Origin: HGM12587 sp964580255
GTDB taxonomy: Bacteria > Bacillota > Clostridia > Lachnospirales > Lachnospiraceae
Length of the DNA stretch: 14,088 nucleotides
NCBI GenBank assembly: GCA_964580255.1
Contig: CAZOJX010000042.1
Location: forward strand, 1 to 14,088
Direction of reading: 5' to 3'
Positions 5,660 through 13,540 of the stretch are shown piece after piece. Position 1 is the first letter of the stretch. Each line of letters begins with the position of its first letter. The position numbers were made by a program, and so were the translations under genes. The notes beneath the pieces were generated by a model. The model did not search any database and was not told the DNA's origin. It was given only the letters and a program-made list of their open reading frames with translations.

Positions 5660-6721
5660 CTACTTTTTGTTTCCCAGTACAATATTGATGTGTTTCACAT
5701 AAGCCGCAAACGCTGACGGAATCGGGTATTCCCTTTCTACGGTTTCCCGCTCCACAAACAGCATTCCTTCCGGCTCCTGTTCCAGTTCCTCCACACGGAT
5801 TGCATAACCTCTCATATGCCATTCCCGGTGTGTAAAAATGTGCTTGGAATCCTCCAGCCTTTGGATAAACAGCGGTGCCAGTCCATAGGAACGTACCGTT
5901 TCCAGCACTTCGTCTTCAGTAAGAGCTCCCTCCATGTTCGGAAGCTCATATAATCCGGCCAGCAACCCTTTAGACGGGCGCTTTGCGATTGCAAGCTTCT
6001 CTCCATCTTTGATGAGCAGTACGGTCTTTTCTTCCACTGTTCTTGCTTTTTTCGGTGCTTTTTTCGGAAATTCGTCAATTCGATCCTGCTTTCTCGCCTT
6101 GCACAGAGACGCCACCGGACATTCTCCGCATTTGGCAGGACCATTCGGTACACAGACGATCGCTCCCAGTTCAATGAGTGCCTGGTTAAAATCCCCTGCC
6201 CTTCGCATAGGAATGATTTCCTGAATTTCTCCTGCAATGGACTGTTTCACAGAATCTTTTCCAATGTCCCTTTCATCTGCATTGATCCTTGTGATCACAC
6301 GAAGCACATTTCCATCGACTGCCGGCACCGGAATGCCGAAAGCAATGGAGGAGATGGCCCCCGCAGTATATTTTCCGATTCCCGGAAGCTTTAAAAGCTC
6401 CTCAAACTGAGCCGGAAGTTCCCCTTTATTTTCCTTCACAAGAATCTGTGCTGCCTTCTGCATATTTCGGACACGATTATAGTAGCCAAGCCCTTCCCAA
6501 AGCTTCAAAAGCTCGTCCTCCGGACATGCCGCCAGTTTTTTCACTGTAGGCAATGCTTTCATGAACCTTGCAAAATATGGCTTCACTGCTTCTACCCTTG
6601 TCTGCTGCAGCATGATCTCCGACACCCATACCCGGTATGGAGTTGGTCTGCTGCGCCATGGCAGTGTACGCTTCTGTTTATCATACCATTCCAGCAATGG
6701 AACTACGATTTCCTCCAGCAT
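5660..6721 (-). CDS. mutY: Adenine DNA glycosylase MutY
   Basis: Removes adenine mispaired with 8-oxoguanine, starting base excision repair. The 353 residues match the family. The N-terminal HhH-GPD domain carries catalytic E35 in SEIMLQQTRV, the hairpin LPGIGKYTAGA (112-122) and catalytic D136 in VPAVDGNVLRV. Four cysteines (C190, C198, C201, C207) fit the [4Fe-4S] cluster; the first gap is seven residues, one more than in the E. coli enzyme as I recall it. A linker rich in Lys/Arg leads to a C-terminal NUDIX-like domain (about 230-345) that recognises 8-oxoG, with RPSKGLLAGLYELPNME and FTHREWHMRGY. The ATG follows the sfsA stop with no gap and uses GAGGT inside the end of sfsA, so the two are translationally coupled. 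Confidence 0.96.
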   Translation of the reverse strand: MLEEIVVPLLEWYDKQKRTLPWRSRPTPYRVWVSEIMLQQTRVEAVKPYFARFMKALPTVKKLAACPEDELLKLWEGLGYYNRVRNMQKAAQILVKENKGELPAQFEELLKLPGIGKYTAGAISSIAFGIPVPAVDGNVLRVITRINADERDIGKDSVKQSIAGEIQEIIPMRRAGDFNQALIELGAIVCVPNGPAKCGECPVASLCKARKQDRIDEFPKKAPKKARTVEEKTVLLIKDGEKLAIAKRPSKGLLAGLYELPNMEGALTEDEVLETVRSYGLAPLFIQRLEDSKHIFTHREWHMRGYAIRVEELEQEPEGMLFVERETVEREYPIPSAFAAYVKHINIVLGNKK

Positions 6722-7402
6722 CTACAATCTGACCTCTACTTCATTCATAATCTCCATAGAATCTATGGTTATCTTACAATCCCTCGCCATGATCTGCACG
6801 CCGGCTGCCTTTGCTTCCCGCAGAGCGTCTCCAAAGGCTTTATGGGTGGCATCATTTGGCTCTAAATATTTTACAGGGCTCATCTGGATCACAAAAAGAA
6901 GATAGGCTTCATATCCATCTCTCATACATTGGATCAGTTCCCTGATATGTTTTACCCCTCTTTCCGTCGGGGCGTCCGGAAAACGGCAGACACCATTTTC
7001 TTCCAGTGTCACGCCTTTTACTTCCATAAATATCTTGCGATCTCCGTCCTCAATGTAAAAATCGAAACGGGAATCTCCATATTTTTTCTCGGGAATGACC
7101 TTTGCTCCGGCAGAAAACAGATTTCCCGCCTGCAGCCACTCCCGTACTGCATGATTCGGCGCCTGGGAGTCCATATTGATCAGATACGGCGCTTTTTCTA
7201 CACCGATCAGATCCAGCTTCGTTTTCCTGGCCGGATTGTCATTCCGCTGCACATAAACGGTCGCTCCGGGACAAAGAAGTTCCCGGCACCGCCCGGTGTT
7301 TTTCACATGACAGATTTCAATCCCCTGTGCGGTTTCCACGTAGGCGATGAAGCGGTTTGGACGTTCCCGAAAATACGCCTTTTCAATTCCTGCATAATTC
7401 AT
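6722..7402 (-). CDS. sfsA: SfsA family DNA-binding protein / putative nuclease
   Basis: A 226-residue SfsA homologue of normal length. The family was named from an E. coli gene whose overexpression affects maltose metabolism; homologues have an OB-like N-terminal part and a PD-(D/E)xK nuclease-like core. Seen here: HVKNTGRCREL (32-42), GDSRFDF (109-115) with D114, FMEVKG (125-130) supplying E127 and K129, FPDAPTERG (141-149) and MSPVKYLEPNDATHKAF (174-190). The nuclease-like residues are intact. Its true role in Firmicutes is not settled. The start at 7402 lies seven bases after the preceding gene and has only a weak ribosome binding site, so coupling is likely. It sits directly upstream of mutY, which could hint at a role around DNA, but the link is only positional. 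Confidence 0.94.
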   Translation of the reverse strand: MNYAGIEKAYFRERPNRFIAYVETAQGIEICHVKNTGRCRELLCPGATVYVQRNDNPARKTKLDLIGVEKAPYLINMDSQAPNHAVREWLQAGNLFSAGAKVIPEKKYGDSRFDFYIEDGDRKIFMEVKGVTLEENGVCRFPDAPTERGVKHIRELIQCMRDGYEAYLLFVIQMSPVKYLEPNDATHKAFGDALREAKAAGVQIMARDCKITIDSMEIMNEVEVRL

Positions 7403-7409
7403 GATCTGC

Positions 7410-7673
7410 TTACTTATTCAGCTCTTCATAAGCCTTTCTGACGCCCTGAGCCAGCTGATCTGCACAGGAAGTATTTCTCATTCCGCAGGTATTTCCTTTT
7501 AAGTAGCCTTCAATCTGTTCTACCGTCATACCTTCTACCAGCTTGCTGATCGCCTTTAAGTTTCCGTTGCAGCCTCCCTGAAAAGAAACATTTGTTACAA
7601 CATTTCCCTCCAGATCAAACTGAATCATACTTGAACATACATTTTTTGTTTTGTACTGACATGTTTTTGCCAT
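7410..7673 (-). CDS. TSCPD domain-containing protein (TIGR03905-like)
   Basis: An 87-residue protein with the compact TSCPD fold. Diagnostic parts are the N-terminal KTKNVCSSMIQFDLEGN, the GGCNGNLKAIS segment (33-43) and CGMRNTSCADQLAQGV (63-78), where NTSCADQL replaces the eponymous TSCPD. Five cysteines (5, 13, 35, 63, 70), four of them in conserved-looking spots, suggest metal or redox chemistry. The same domain occurs at the C-terminus of some vitamin B12-dependent ribonucleotide reductases, but here it stands alone and the role of stand-alone forms is unknown. A strong AGGAGG lies eight bases before the ATG. It is 36 bases after the aminopeptidase and seven before sfsA, inside the seven-gene run. 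Confidence 0.9.
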   Translation of the reverse strand: MAKTCQYKTKNVCSSMIQFDLEGNVVTNVSFQGGCNGNLKAISKLVEGMTVEQIEGYLKGNTCGMRNTSCADQLAQGVRKAYEELNK

Positions 7674-7709
7674 TTTTATTTCCTCCTGTTTCGTAATTTT
7701 CTAACTAGT

Positions 7710-8834
7710 TTATTCTATATTTCCTAAGTTTTCCGGATTTAACCCTTCCAGTTCCGGAAGCACAAATCTTCCGTCCTTGCGAATGAGTACATCATCAAAC
7801 CAGATCTCGCCTCCGCCGTATTCCGGTGTCTGGATCATAACCAGATCCCAGTGGATTGCAGAATGATTTCCGTTATATGCATCATCATAGCAGTTTCCCG
7901 GCGTAAAGTGAATAGATCCCATGATCTTTTCATCAAAAAGAATCTCTTTCATCGGTTTTAAAATGTATGGATTGATGCCGATGGCAAATTCTCCCACATA
8001 TCTTGCTCCCTCATCGGTGTCAAACACATGGTTGATCCGCTCAGTGTCATTGGCTGTTGCCTTGATAATCTTTCCGTTTTCAAACTCCAGACATACATTT
8101 TCATAAGTAAAGCCCTGAAGAACCGAAGGTGTGTTGTAGGTAATCTTTCCGTTTACCGAATCTCTTACCGGGGCAGTGTAAACCTCACCGTCCGGAATGT
8201 TCATATGACCGCAGCAGGTGACTGCCGGAATATCTTTGATTGAAAAAGAAAGATCGGTTCCCGGTCCGGTCAGTCTGACACGATCCGTACGTTCCATCAG
8301 AGAAACCAGTGCCATGGAAGCCTTCTCCATCTTGCTGTAATCCAGGTTGCATACATCAAAATAAAAATCCTCAAACGCTTCGAAGCTCATATTGCTTAAC
8401 TGCGCCATTGCTGTTGTCGGGAATCTCAACACAACCCATTTGGTTTTCGGGATACGAATTTCATGATGAACCGGTGTACCGTAAAGTTTTTCGTACATTT
8501 CCATTTTTTCTGCCGGAACATCAGACAGTTCCGCACTGTTGTCATTTCCCCGTACACCGATAAATGCGTCCATTTTAGACATTTCTGCACAATCCCGTTC
8601 AGCCATGAGCTTTAACTGTTCTTCCGTACAGTTTAACAGAATCTCCCGCTCGATTCTTGGATTTTCATAATGTACAAACGGGATTCCTCCCACTGCATAA
8701 ACCTCACGAACCAATGCTTTTGCAATATCCTCTGTGGCATTTCCGATATGATTGATCCAAACTTTTTCTCCTGCCTTGATCTCACAGGAATTTCTCACCA
8801 GATTTCTGGCCAATTTTTTGATTCTCTCGTCCAT
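7710..8834 (-). CDS. M29-family metallo-aminopeptidase
   Basis: A 374-residue cytosolic aminopeptidase of the thermophilic-aminopeptidase (AmpS/PepS/AmpT) family, which removes N-terminal residues from peptides using two metal ions. The likely metal ligands are all present: E217 in MNIPDGEVYTAPV, E282 in YVGEFAIGINP, H309 in GSIHFTPG, and H328 and D330 in SAIHWDLV. Their spacing fits the family pattern. It is somewhat shorter than the roughly 410 residues common in the family, with the N-terminal domain the more variable part. AGGAGG lies five bases before the ATG and overlaps the end of the preceding gene, eight bases away, so the two are probably coupled. Peptide or amino-acid turnover is the likely role. 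Confidence 0.93.
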   Translation of the reverse strand: MDERIKKLARNLVRNSCEIKAGEKVWINHIGNATEDIAKALVREVYAVGGIPFVHYENPRIEREILLNCTEEQLKLMAERDCAEMSKMDAFIGVRGNDNSAELSDVPAEKMEMYEKLYGTPVHHEIRIPKTKWVVLRFPTTAMAQLSNMSFEAFEDFYFDVCNLDYSKMEKASMALVSLMERTDRVRLTGPGTDLSFSIKDIPAVTCCGHMNIPDGEVYTAPVRDSVNGKITYNTPSVLQGFTYENVCLEFENGKIIKATANDTERINHVFDTDEGARYVGEFAIGINPYILKPMKEILFDEKIMGSIHFTPGNCYDDAYNGNHSAIHWDLVMIQTPEYGGGEIWFDDVLIRKDGRFVLPELEGLNPENLGNIE

Positions 8835-8842
8835 GATTCCTC

Positions 8843-11359
8843 CTATTTCAAAAAGCTGAAAAATACATTTCCACAGTCTTCATATTTTTGTGCTGCGTCC
8901 TTCTGTCCTTCCTTGTGTACTGTACCTGTTACCGGATCCAGCACAAAGATGTTCTGGGCATCGTAGCCAACGATCAGCTCCGCGCTGTCTGCATCTGTCA
9001 TGACAAGCACCGCATTTCCTTCACTGACATAATATAATACTGAGGATAAATTACAACCTGTAAAATTTTCCGCTTGTTTTTTAGAATTTTTTCTTAAGAT
9101 TTGGTATGGGCTTTCTCCATTCGCAAGCAGCGCACCAATTTCCGCATAAACTCCTTCCTGTTCTAAAAGGATGCGAATTCCTGCCTCCAGACTGTTTGAT
9201 GCTGACGACGGCTCAATTCCATTGGCAAGTTCCAGAACCGAACGGGTCTTTCGCTTTCCTCTGGCCCAGACCACCTGCCCCTTCGGATCCGTCACAACCC
9301 CCATGTCCTTATAGGCTGTCATAACCGCATTGCGAAGTTCACTGTAAACACCGGTTACCCTTCCCCTGCCGTAAGCATAATAGCTCGTGCTTTCGTCTTC
9401 CTCCAGAGCAATGTCACGGTCTCCTTCAAACAGGATCTGTTTCGGCGTAATTTCTTTCATTTTTCCTTTTGCCTCTGTCTGGAACCGGAATGCATACTCC
9501 AGTTTCTTTGTTTCATCTTCCGTCTCAGTCAGCTTCACAGCGCTTACCAGCTCTTCTTCTGAGCTTGTGATCGTTTCTGCCAATGCGGAAGAATAGGATC
9601 CATCTTCATTTTTGGAAATACATTCCAGATTGATCCGGTTATTTTCTATTGCTGCAGAGACAACATATTTATTTTTTGCATAATAGTCAAAATCCCGGAC
9701 AGCCTGTCCCTTTTGATCCACAATACTTACACGATACATCGGAAACAGGGTATTTCCTGCAAAATCCTCTGATACATCTTCGGCAGCACAAATACCATAG
9801 AGAAAATCCGCACTGCTGAATCCCAGAGGGAAAATATATTCTCCGTCTTTCGCCTCATAGGTTCTGCGTACACCAGTCTTCATGTCCATTGTCGTAATCT
9901 TCGAAGCCCCAAACCGATCCTCTCCATGCTGCCAGGCGATCATATCTCCGCCACGGGAAATCACATATTTTCCTGCAGCCAGTTCTTCGGTCAGGATTTC
10001 TGCTGTCTTTGTATTCAGATCGATCACATAAATATGATCCGCACAGGACAGATAAAGCTTTTCATCATAGCTTAGGTATAAAAGCTTTCCGATCGTATCC
10101 TCCAAAACATCGGCGCATTTGCCGCTTTCAATGAACAGCAATTCTTCCGTTGTATTGGTCAGACTGTCATACCTTATGACCGCCACACCGGTTTCTCCCT
10201 CATGGCGTCCCCGGTTCATGTAACCTGTCACAATAAAATCCATACTTCCGGAATCTTCCATATTGATCAGACGGATATCAAATTCCTGATGAAGTCCTCT
10301 TTTGTCGCTTCCATTTTTAAAGCTGAACACCTTTGACAACTTATTTTGTGCAATGTCATAGCACCACAATTCATTAGAAACCACAAAGTTTACAACATTG
10401 CCTTCTTCATTGGAAAGATACTGTACCTCTTCCCATTGCATTCCCAAATTCAGTCCATCCTTTTCAAATACCGGATCCTCCGGCGAGAAGACTCTTTCTG
10501 TCGTTCTCTCATAGTCTAAAAGATACATTCGCAGATTGGTCTGGCGGACACGAAAATAATCCTGCACCTGATAGGTTTCCTTTTCTCCCTGTGCATTCTC
10601 GTAGGCAACCCGATAATCCAAGTTCAGGGAAACTACATCGTCTTCTAATTCCAGAAATGTCATTTCCGGTTCCCCAGTCCGTTTAACCTTCATACCATTC
10701 CAAATGATGGTCTTATACTTGGAGTGGATATCTGCTTTTGCAAGGGAAGTTTCTTTTCTTGAAGAATCCGTCTCCAGATACTGGGTAATCGGATAAATAT
10801 TCTCCGGATCCAGAGTAGCATTATGAAAATCCAGGGCGAATTTTGTACACGCTTCAATCAATTCCGAAGAACTGTTGGAAATTCTCGTATAATATTTTAC
10901 GTCCTCCCGGTTTTTCAACTGCACATGAAAGATCAGAATATATTCCTCTGTATCCTCCAGAAGATCCTTAATTTTTACTGAAAACTTCAGATATTGGCTG
11001 GCTTTCTCGATTTCTTCCACTTCTCCGTTTTGGATCAGCCGCTCCATATCAGTGCTCCGCACCTCATAGCTGATCTTTTCAATCTCTGCATTGTATTTTT
11101 CCAGTGCTGCCGAAACGATCCGTTCCTCATCCAGTGGAACAATGGCATTTCTCAGGCAGGAAGCATCAATCCCGGAAACATATCCGTAGGTTGTATTGAT
11201 CATTCTTCCGTCCTGCTCAAAATACAGCACCGGCAGAGTAGCCTCCGCCATATGGGCAGTCATATCCAGATTTCCTTTATTATAAAGATAGCTCATAGAT
11301 ACGATTCCCAAAAGAAATGCGATAAAAATTGTAATGATCTTAATAATAACCTTTTTCAA
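8843..11359 (-). CDS. Large membrane-anchored protein, propeller-like middle and degenerate C39-like tail
   Basis: An 838-residue protein with a TTG start, chosen because GAGGA lies five bases upstream and the Lys-rich MKKVIIKI start leads into a single hydrophobic segment (about 5-26), a signal-anchor; the rest should be outside. Residues about 40-290 form an unassigned region with YEVRS (97-101). Residues about 300-640 contain repeated short beta-rich blocks such as LWCYDIAQNKL, HIYVIDLNTKT and ITTMDMKTGVRR, which look like a beta-propeller. Residues 680-838 resemble a C39-type peptidase domain: EPSSASNSLEAGIRILL, YVSEGNAVLVM, LIVGYD, VLDPVTG. The Cys position is Ala720/Ser721 and the His position is around Ser792; only D808 remains, so no protease activity is expected. 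I associate this type of protein with Lachnospiraceae but know of no function. It lies between the methyltransferase and aminopeptidase genes, with gaps of 8-9 bases. Confidence 0.8.
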   Translation of the reverse strand: MKKVIIKIITIFIAFLLGIVSMSYLYNKGNLDMTAHMAEATLPVLYFEQDGRMINTTYGYVSGIDASCLRNAIVPLDEERIVSAALEKYNAEIEKISYEVRSTDMERLIQNGEVEEIEKASQYLKFSVKIKDLLEDTEEYILIFHVQLKNREDVKYYTRISNSSSELIEACTKFALDFHNATLDPENIYPITQYLETDSSRKETSLAKADIHSKYKTIIWNGMKVKRTGEPEMTFLELEDDVVSLNLDYRVAYENAQGEKETYQVQDYFRVRQTNLRMYLLDYERTTERVFSPEDPVFEKDGLNLGMQWEEVQYLSNEEGNVVNFVVSNELWCYDIAQNKLSKVFSFKNGSDKRGLHQEFDIRLINMEDSGSMDFIVTGYMNRGRHEGETGVAVIRYDSLTNTTEELLFIESGKCADVLEDTIGKLLYLSYDEKLYLSCADHIYVIDLNTKTAEILTEELAAGKYVISRGGDMIAWQHGEDRFGASKITTMDMKTGVRRTYEAKDGEYIFPLGFSSADFLYGICAAEDVSEDFAGNTLFPMYRVSIVDQKGQAVRDFDYYAKNKYVVSAAIENNRINLECISKNEDGSYSSALAETITSSEEELVSAVKLTETEDETKKLEYAFRFQTEAKGKMKEITPKQILFEGDRDIALEEDESTSYYAYGRGRVTGVYSELRNAVMTAYKDMGVVTDPKGQVVWARGKRKTRSVLELANGIEPSSASNSLEAGIRILLEQEGVYAEIGALLANGESPYQILRKNSKKQAENFTGCNLSSVLYYVSEGNAVLVMTDADSAELIVGYDAQNIFVLDPVTGTVHKEGQKDAAQKYEDCGNVFFSFLK

Positions 11360-11368
11360 GCTCGTCCT

Positions 11369-12514
11369 CTATTTCTTCAATAATCTTCCCAGCATCGGTT
11401 CTGCGCCCAAGGCATCACAGCAACGCTGATATTTCGTAAGATCCGATTCACTCTCTTTGTGTCTTTTCACAGCACGTATCAGAATATTTTTCGGAGTGTG
11501 TTCCATATCGATAAATTCCAAAACCTGAGTATCATAGCCCCACTGCTCCAAAAGTTCTGCACGAAGCCCATCTGTAACCAGTGCCGCAATTCGTTCCTTC
11601 AAAAGCCCGTATTGGAAAACCGCAGACAATTCTTCATTTTTAATCTGTCCGTTCAGCTCATGCTGACAGCATGGGACTGAAAGGATTACACTGGCGCCCC
11701 ATTTCACTGCTTTTTCCAGGGCGTAATCCGTTGCTGTATCACAGGCATGAAGGGTCACAACCATGTCCACTGCTTCCACGCCGGTATAACTTGCAATATC
11801 TCCGGTAGTAAAGGTCATCTTTTCATAACCGTATTTTTCTTTTAATTCATTACAGTAAGCGATCACATCTTCCTTCAGATCCAGACCGATCACACGAATA
11901 TCAAATCCTTTCATGACCTTCAGATAATGGTACATAGCAAAGGTCAGATAAGATTTTCCACAGCCAAAATCAACGATGGTCAGTTCCCGGCCCTTCGGCA
12001 ATGCTTCTACAATATCCTGGATAAATTCCAAAAATCGATTGATCTGTCTGAATTTGTCATATCTGGAACGAACGATCTTTCCTTCCGCTGTCTGCACACC
12101 CAGATCCACCAGAAACGGGATTGGGGTTCCTTCCTCTAAAATGTATCGTTTTTTCCGATTGTGAGATAATTCCGTCGGTTTTATCTCATTTTTCTGTACT
12201 TTCTGTTTGATAGTCATGGTTCCCTTTTTGCTAACCAGCACATGAACTGTCTTTTTCGCACTTTCCAGTACCATTTGACCAAAAAAGTGAGCCATCTGCT
12301 CCACAATGTATTCCACCGCCTCTGGTTTTCCCAGATTTTCGTGAAATACCTGTTTCCCTTTATATTCTGTTATCTGAAAATACAAACTGTCCTTGAGCAT
12401 CACCGGGCGAATCTTCACCTTGGAAGCCAATGCCGCTCTTCGCGGATTGCTGATAATGATCTGTGACAGTTCCTCATTCAGTTGTTCCTCTAATATATGC
12501 TTTAATTTTTCCAT
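11369..12514 (-). CDS. Class I SAM-dependent methyltransferase (Methyltransf_32-like)
   Basis: A 381-residue protein with an N-terminal region of about 150 residues and a Rossmann-type methyltransferase core. Motif I is VDFGCGKSYLT (181-191), the acidic ribose-binding residue is D212 in GLDLKED, the adenine-side segment is TTGDIASY (236-243), and motif IV is TLHACDTATDYAL (254-266), followed by VPCCQHEL (280-287). The HACD and PCCQHEL motifs are what I know from the Methyltransf_32 group, which includes proteins related to the methyltransferase part of animal GSTCD. The substrate is unknown; RNA is one guess. GGGAC about six to seven bases before the ATG is the ribosome binding site. It is the first gene of the seven-gene run. 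Confidence 0.87.
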   Translation of the reverse strand: MEKLKHILEEQLNEELSQIIISNPRRAALASKVKIRPVMLKDSLYFQITEYKGKQVFHENLGKPEAVEYIVEQMAHFFGQMVLESAKKTVHVLVSKKGTMTIKQKVQKNEIKPTELSHNRKKRYILEEGTPIPFLVDLGVQTAEGKIVRSRYDKFRQINRFLEFIQDIVEALPKGRELTIVDFGCGKSYLTFAMYHYLKVMKGFDIRVIGLDLKEDVIAYCNELKEKYGYEKMTFTTGDIASYTGVEAVDMVVTLHACDTATDYALEKAVKWGASVILSVPCCQHELNGQIKNEELSAVFQYGLLKERIAALVTDGLRAELLEQWGYDTQVLEFIDMEHTPKNILIRAVKRHKESESDLTKYQRCCDALGAEPMLGRLLKK

Positions 12515-12558
12515 ATTTCTGTCCCTTATACAAACAACATGCCAATTTCGTACCTTTT

Positions 12559-12588
12559 ATTGTAACAACGAAAGACTGTTCATGTCAA
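12559..12588 (-). promoter_or_regulatory. SigA-type promoter of the methyltransferase-to-glycosyltransferase operon
   Basis: On the minus strand TTGACA (12583-12588), an 18-base spacer and TACAAT (12559-12564), with TG one base before the -10. The predicted start is near 12552, 38 bases before the methyltransferase ATG. All downstream gaps up to 4630 are 36 bases or less and no terminator was seen between those genes, so this promoter probably drives all seven. Confidence 0.75.
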
Positions 12589-12591
12589 TCC

Positions 12592-12614
12592 CGGCCGGGA
12601 GATCTTCCCGGCCG
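12592..12614. repeat. GC-rich hairpin without U-tract
   Basis: CGGCCGGGA (12592-12600) and TCCCGGCCG (12606-12614) are perfect inverted copies with a 5-base loop. It lies 15 bases after the stop of the hypothetical gene at 12630 and three bases upstream of the next promoter's -35. No T-run follows on either strand, so it is not a standard intrinsic terminator. It may be a weak or factor-aided terminator, an mRNA 3' end, or a protein site. Confidence 0.6.
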
Positions 12615-12629
12615 TCCATAAGCTCTATT

Positions 12630-13010
12630 TTACAAAAAACGGCTTTTTCTTCGTTCTCTCCTTTTGCAGCGCCGCAGATACATCTCATGATAAAGAAGGA
12701 TCTGACACAGATCCATCAAAACATCTTCCGCATCATTTTCTGTCTGTACCTGATTTACAATTTCCCGGCATGCAAGACGCATCATCAGCTGATCCGGACA
12801 TTCGTCAAACAAAATGCCGCCTTCATATTCCATGCGGTCACAGGTTTCTTCCACATAGGGCATCAAACGTCTGGCAGTTTCCGGATACAGACTGTGAATC
12901 CTCCTTTTATCACGTTCATGTTCTTCATCATTTCTGGGAAAATAAAACACCCCGGACTCTTTTTCCGGGTAAATCCCATCAAAGGGCAGATATATTTTCT
13001 GGTAATACAT
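12630..13010 (-). CDS. Hypothetical protein, conserved-looking, about 126 residues
   Basis: I do not recognise a named family with certainty. From ATG 13010 the protein has 126 residues: an N-terminal tyrosine-rich piece (MYYQKIYLPFDG), a charged stretch with several Arg/Lys, then a probable helical domain with SLYPETARRLMPYVEETCDRMEYEG and ILFDECPDQLMMRLACREIV, and a basic C-terminus (RRCKRRERRKSRF). I recall similar short clostridial hypotheticals with this YPETxRxxxPYVEExCDRMEYxG block, but cannot name a function. No signal peptide or membrane segment is seen, so it is cytosolic. The frame also allows GTG 13019 (129 residues); neither start has a strong ribosome binding site, so the start is uncertain. 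It stands between the ATP synthase terminator and the methyltransferase promoter as a single gene. A weak TCGACA/CATATA pair at 13060-13065 and 13037-13042 might be its promoter. Confidence 0.72.
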   Translation of the reverse strand: MYYQKIYLPFDGIYPEKESGVFYFPRNDEEHERDKRRIHSLYPETARRLMPYVEETCDRMEYEGGILFDECPDQLMMRLACREIVNQVQTENDAEDVLMDLCQILLYHEMYLRRCKRRERRKSRFL

Positions 13011-13082
13011 GGGCTGCACACTTTCTTTTTTATTACTATATGTAACAAATCAAGAAAGGTGTCGAATGGATCCCACCTATAC

Positions 13083-13108
13083 AAAAAGGGACCATCACAG
13101 TCCCTTTT
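13083..13108 (-). terminator. Intrinsic terminator of the ATP synthase operon
   Basis: On the minus strand AAAAGGGAC (13100-13108) pairs perfectly with GTCCCTTTT (13084-13092) around a 7-base loop, followed by T residues to 13083. It begins two bases after the atpC stop and marks the end of the atp operon. Confidence 0.88.
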
Positions 13109-13110
13109 CC

Positions 13111-13527
13111 TTATCTCTGATTCTGTTTTACTTCCTGACGGATCAATGCACGATGCAGTGCCAACTCGGCTCTCTGCACATTGATATTCGGGTCTTTCAT
13201 CGCCAAACGGCGTTCTGCACGAATCTGTGCTTCTTTTGCACGATTTTCATCAATTTCTTCCGGCCATTCTACGGCTTCTGCCAGAACTGTGATTTCCTCC
13301 TGCAGGATCTGGATAAAACCGGAATGGAGTGCTGCTTCTTTGAAGCTGTCTTCCGATTCGGTAATTCTCATGATCCCCGGTTCAATCATACAGGTAGTCG
13401 GAACGTGATTTTTGTAAATACCGACCTGTCCTTCTGTTGTATTGAGTTCCAGCATGGTCGCTTCTCCTTCATAGAAGATGCGGTCCGGAGAAATGACTTT
13501 CAGTTTAAATGCCTGATTCTCTGCCAT
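13111..13527 (-). CDS. atpC: F1Fo ATP synthase subunit epsilon
   Basis: The epsilon subunit belongs to the central stalk of the ATP synthase at the inner face of the membrane; it couples gamma-subunit rotation to the Fo ring and can inhibit ATP hydrolysis. The 138 residues are normal. The N-terminal beta-sandwich (about 5-88) has LKVISPDRIFYEGEATMLELNT opening and TTEGQVGIYKNHVP (30-43); the C-terminal helical hairpin (about 90-138) has ENRAKEAQIRAERRLA and QRAELALHRALIRQE. GAGGGG just before the ATG is the ribosome binding site. It follows atpD by 13 bases and ends the operon, the standard last position for this gene. Confidence 0.96.
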   Translation of the reverse strand: MAENQAFKLKVISPDRIFYEGEATMLELNTTEGQVGIYKNHVPTTCMIEPGIMRITESEDSFKEAALHSGFIQILQEEITVLAEAVEWPEEIDENRAKEAQIRAERRLAMKDPNINVQRAELALHRALIRQEVKQNQR

Positions 13528-13540
13528 ATCCCCTCACCTC

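Noticed and set aside
5647..5682. Longer start of the glycosyltransferase at 5682
   Set aside because: The added residues (MYWETKSRKGEK) overlap mutY and precede the standard GT2 start; AAGGTG six bases before 5646 supports the shorter form.
8843..11359. Active secreted C39 cysteine protease or bacteriocin-processing exporter
   Set aside because: The Cys and His positions are not Cys and His, and there are no ABC transporter segments or neighbouring bacteriocin precursor genes.
12393..13184. Long plus-strand open frame of 263 codons across the methyltransferase start and hypothetical gene
   Set aside because: It is antisense to two supported minus-strand genes and crosses a promoter and a hairpin; its composition is Phe/His/Cys-rich with no recognisable domain, typical of an antisense shadow.
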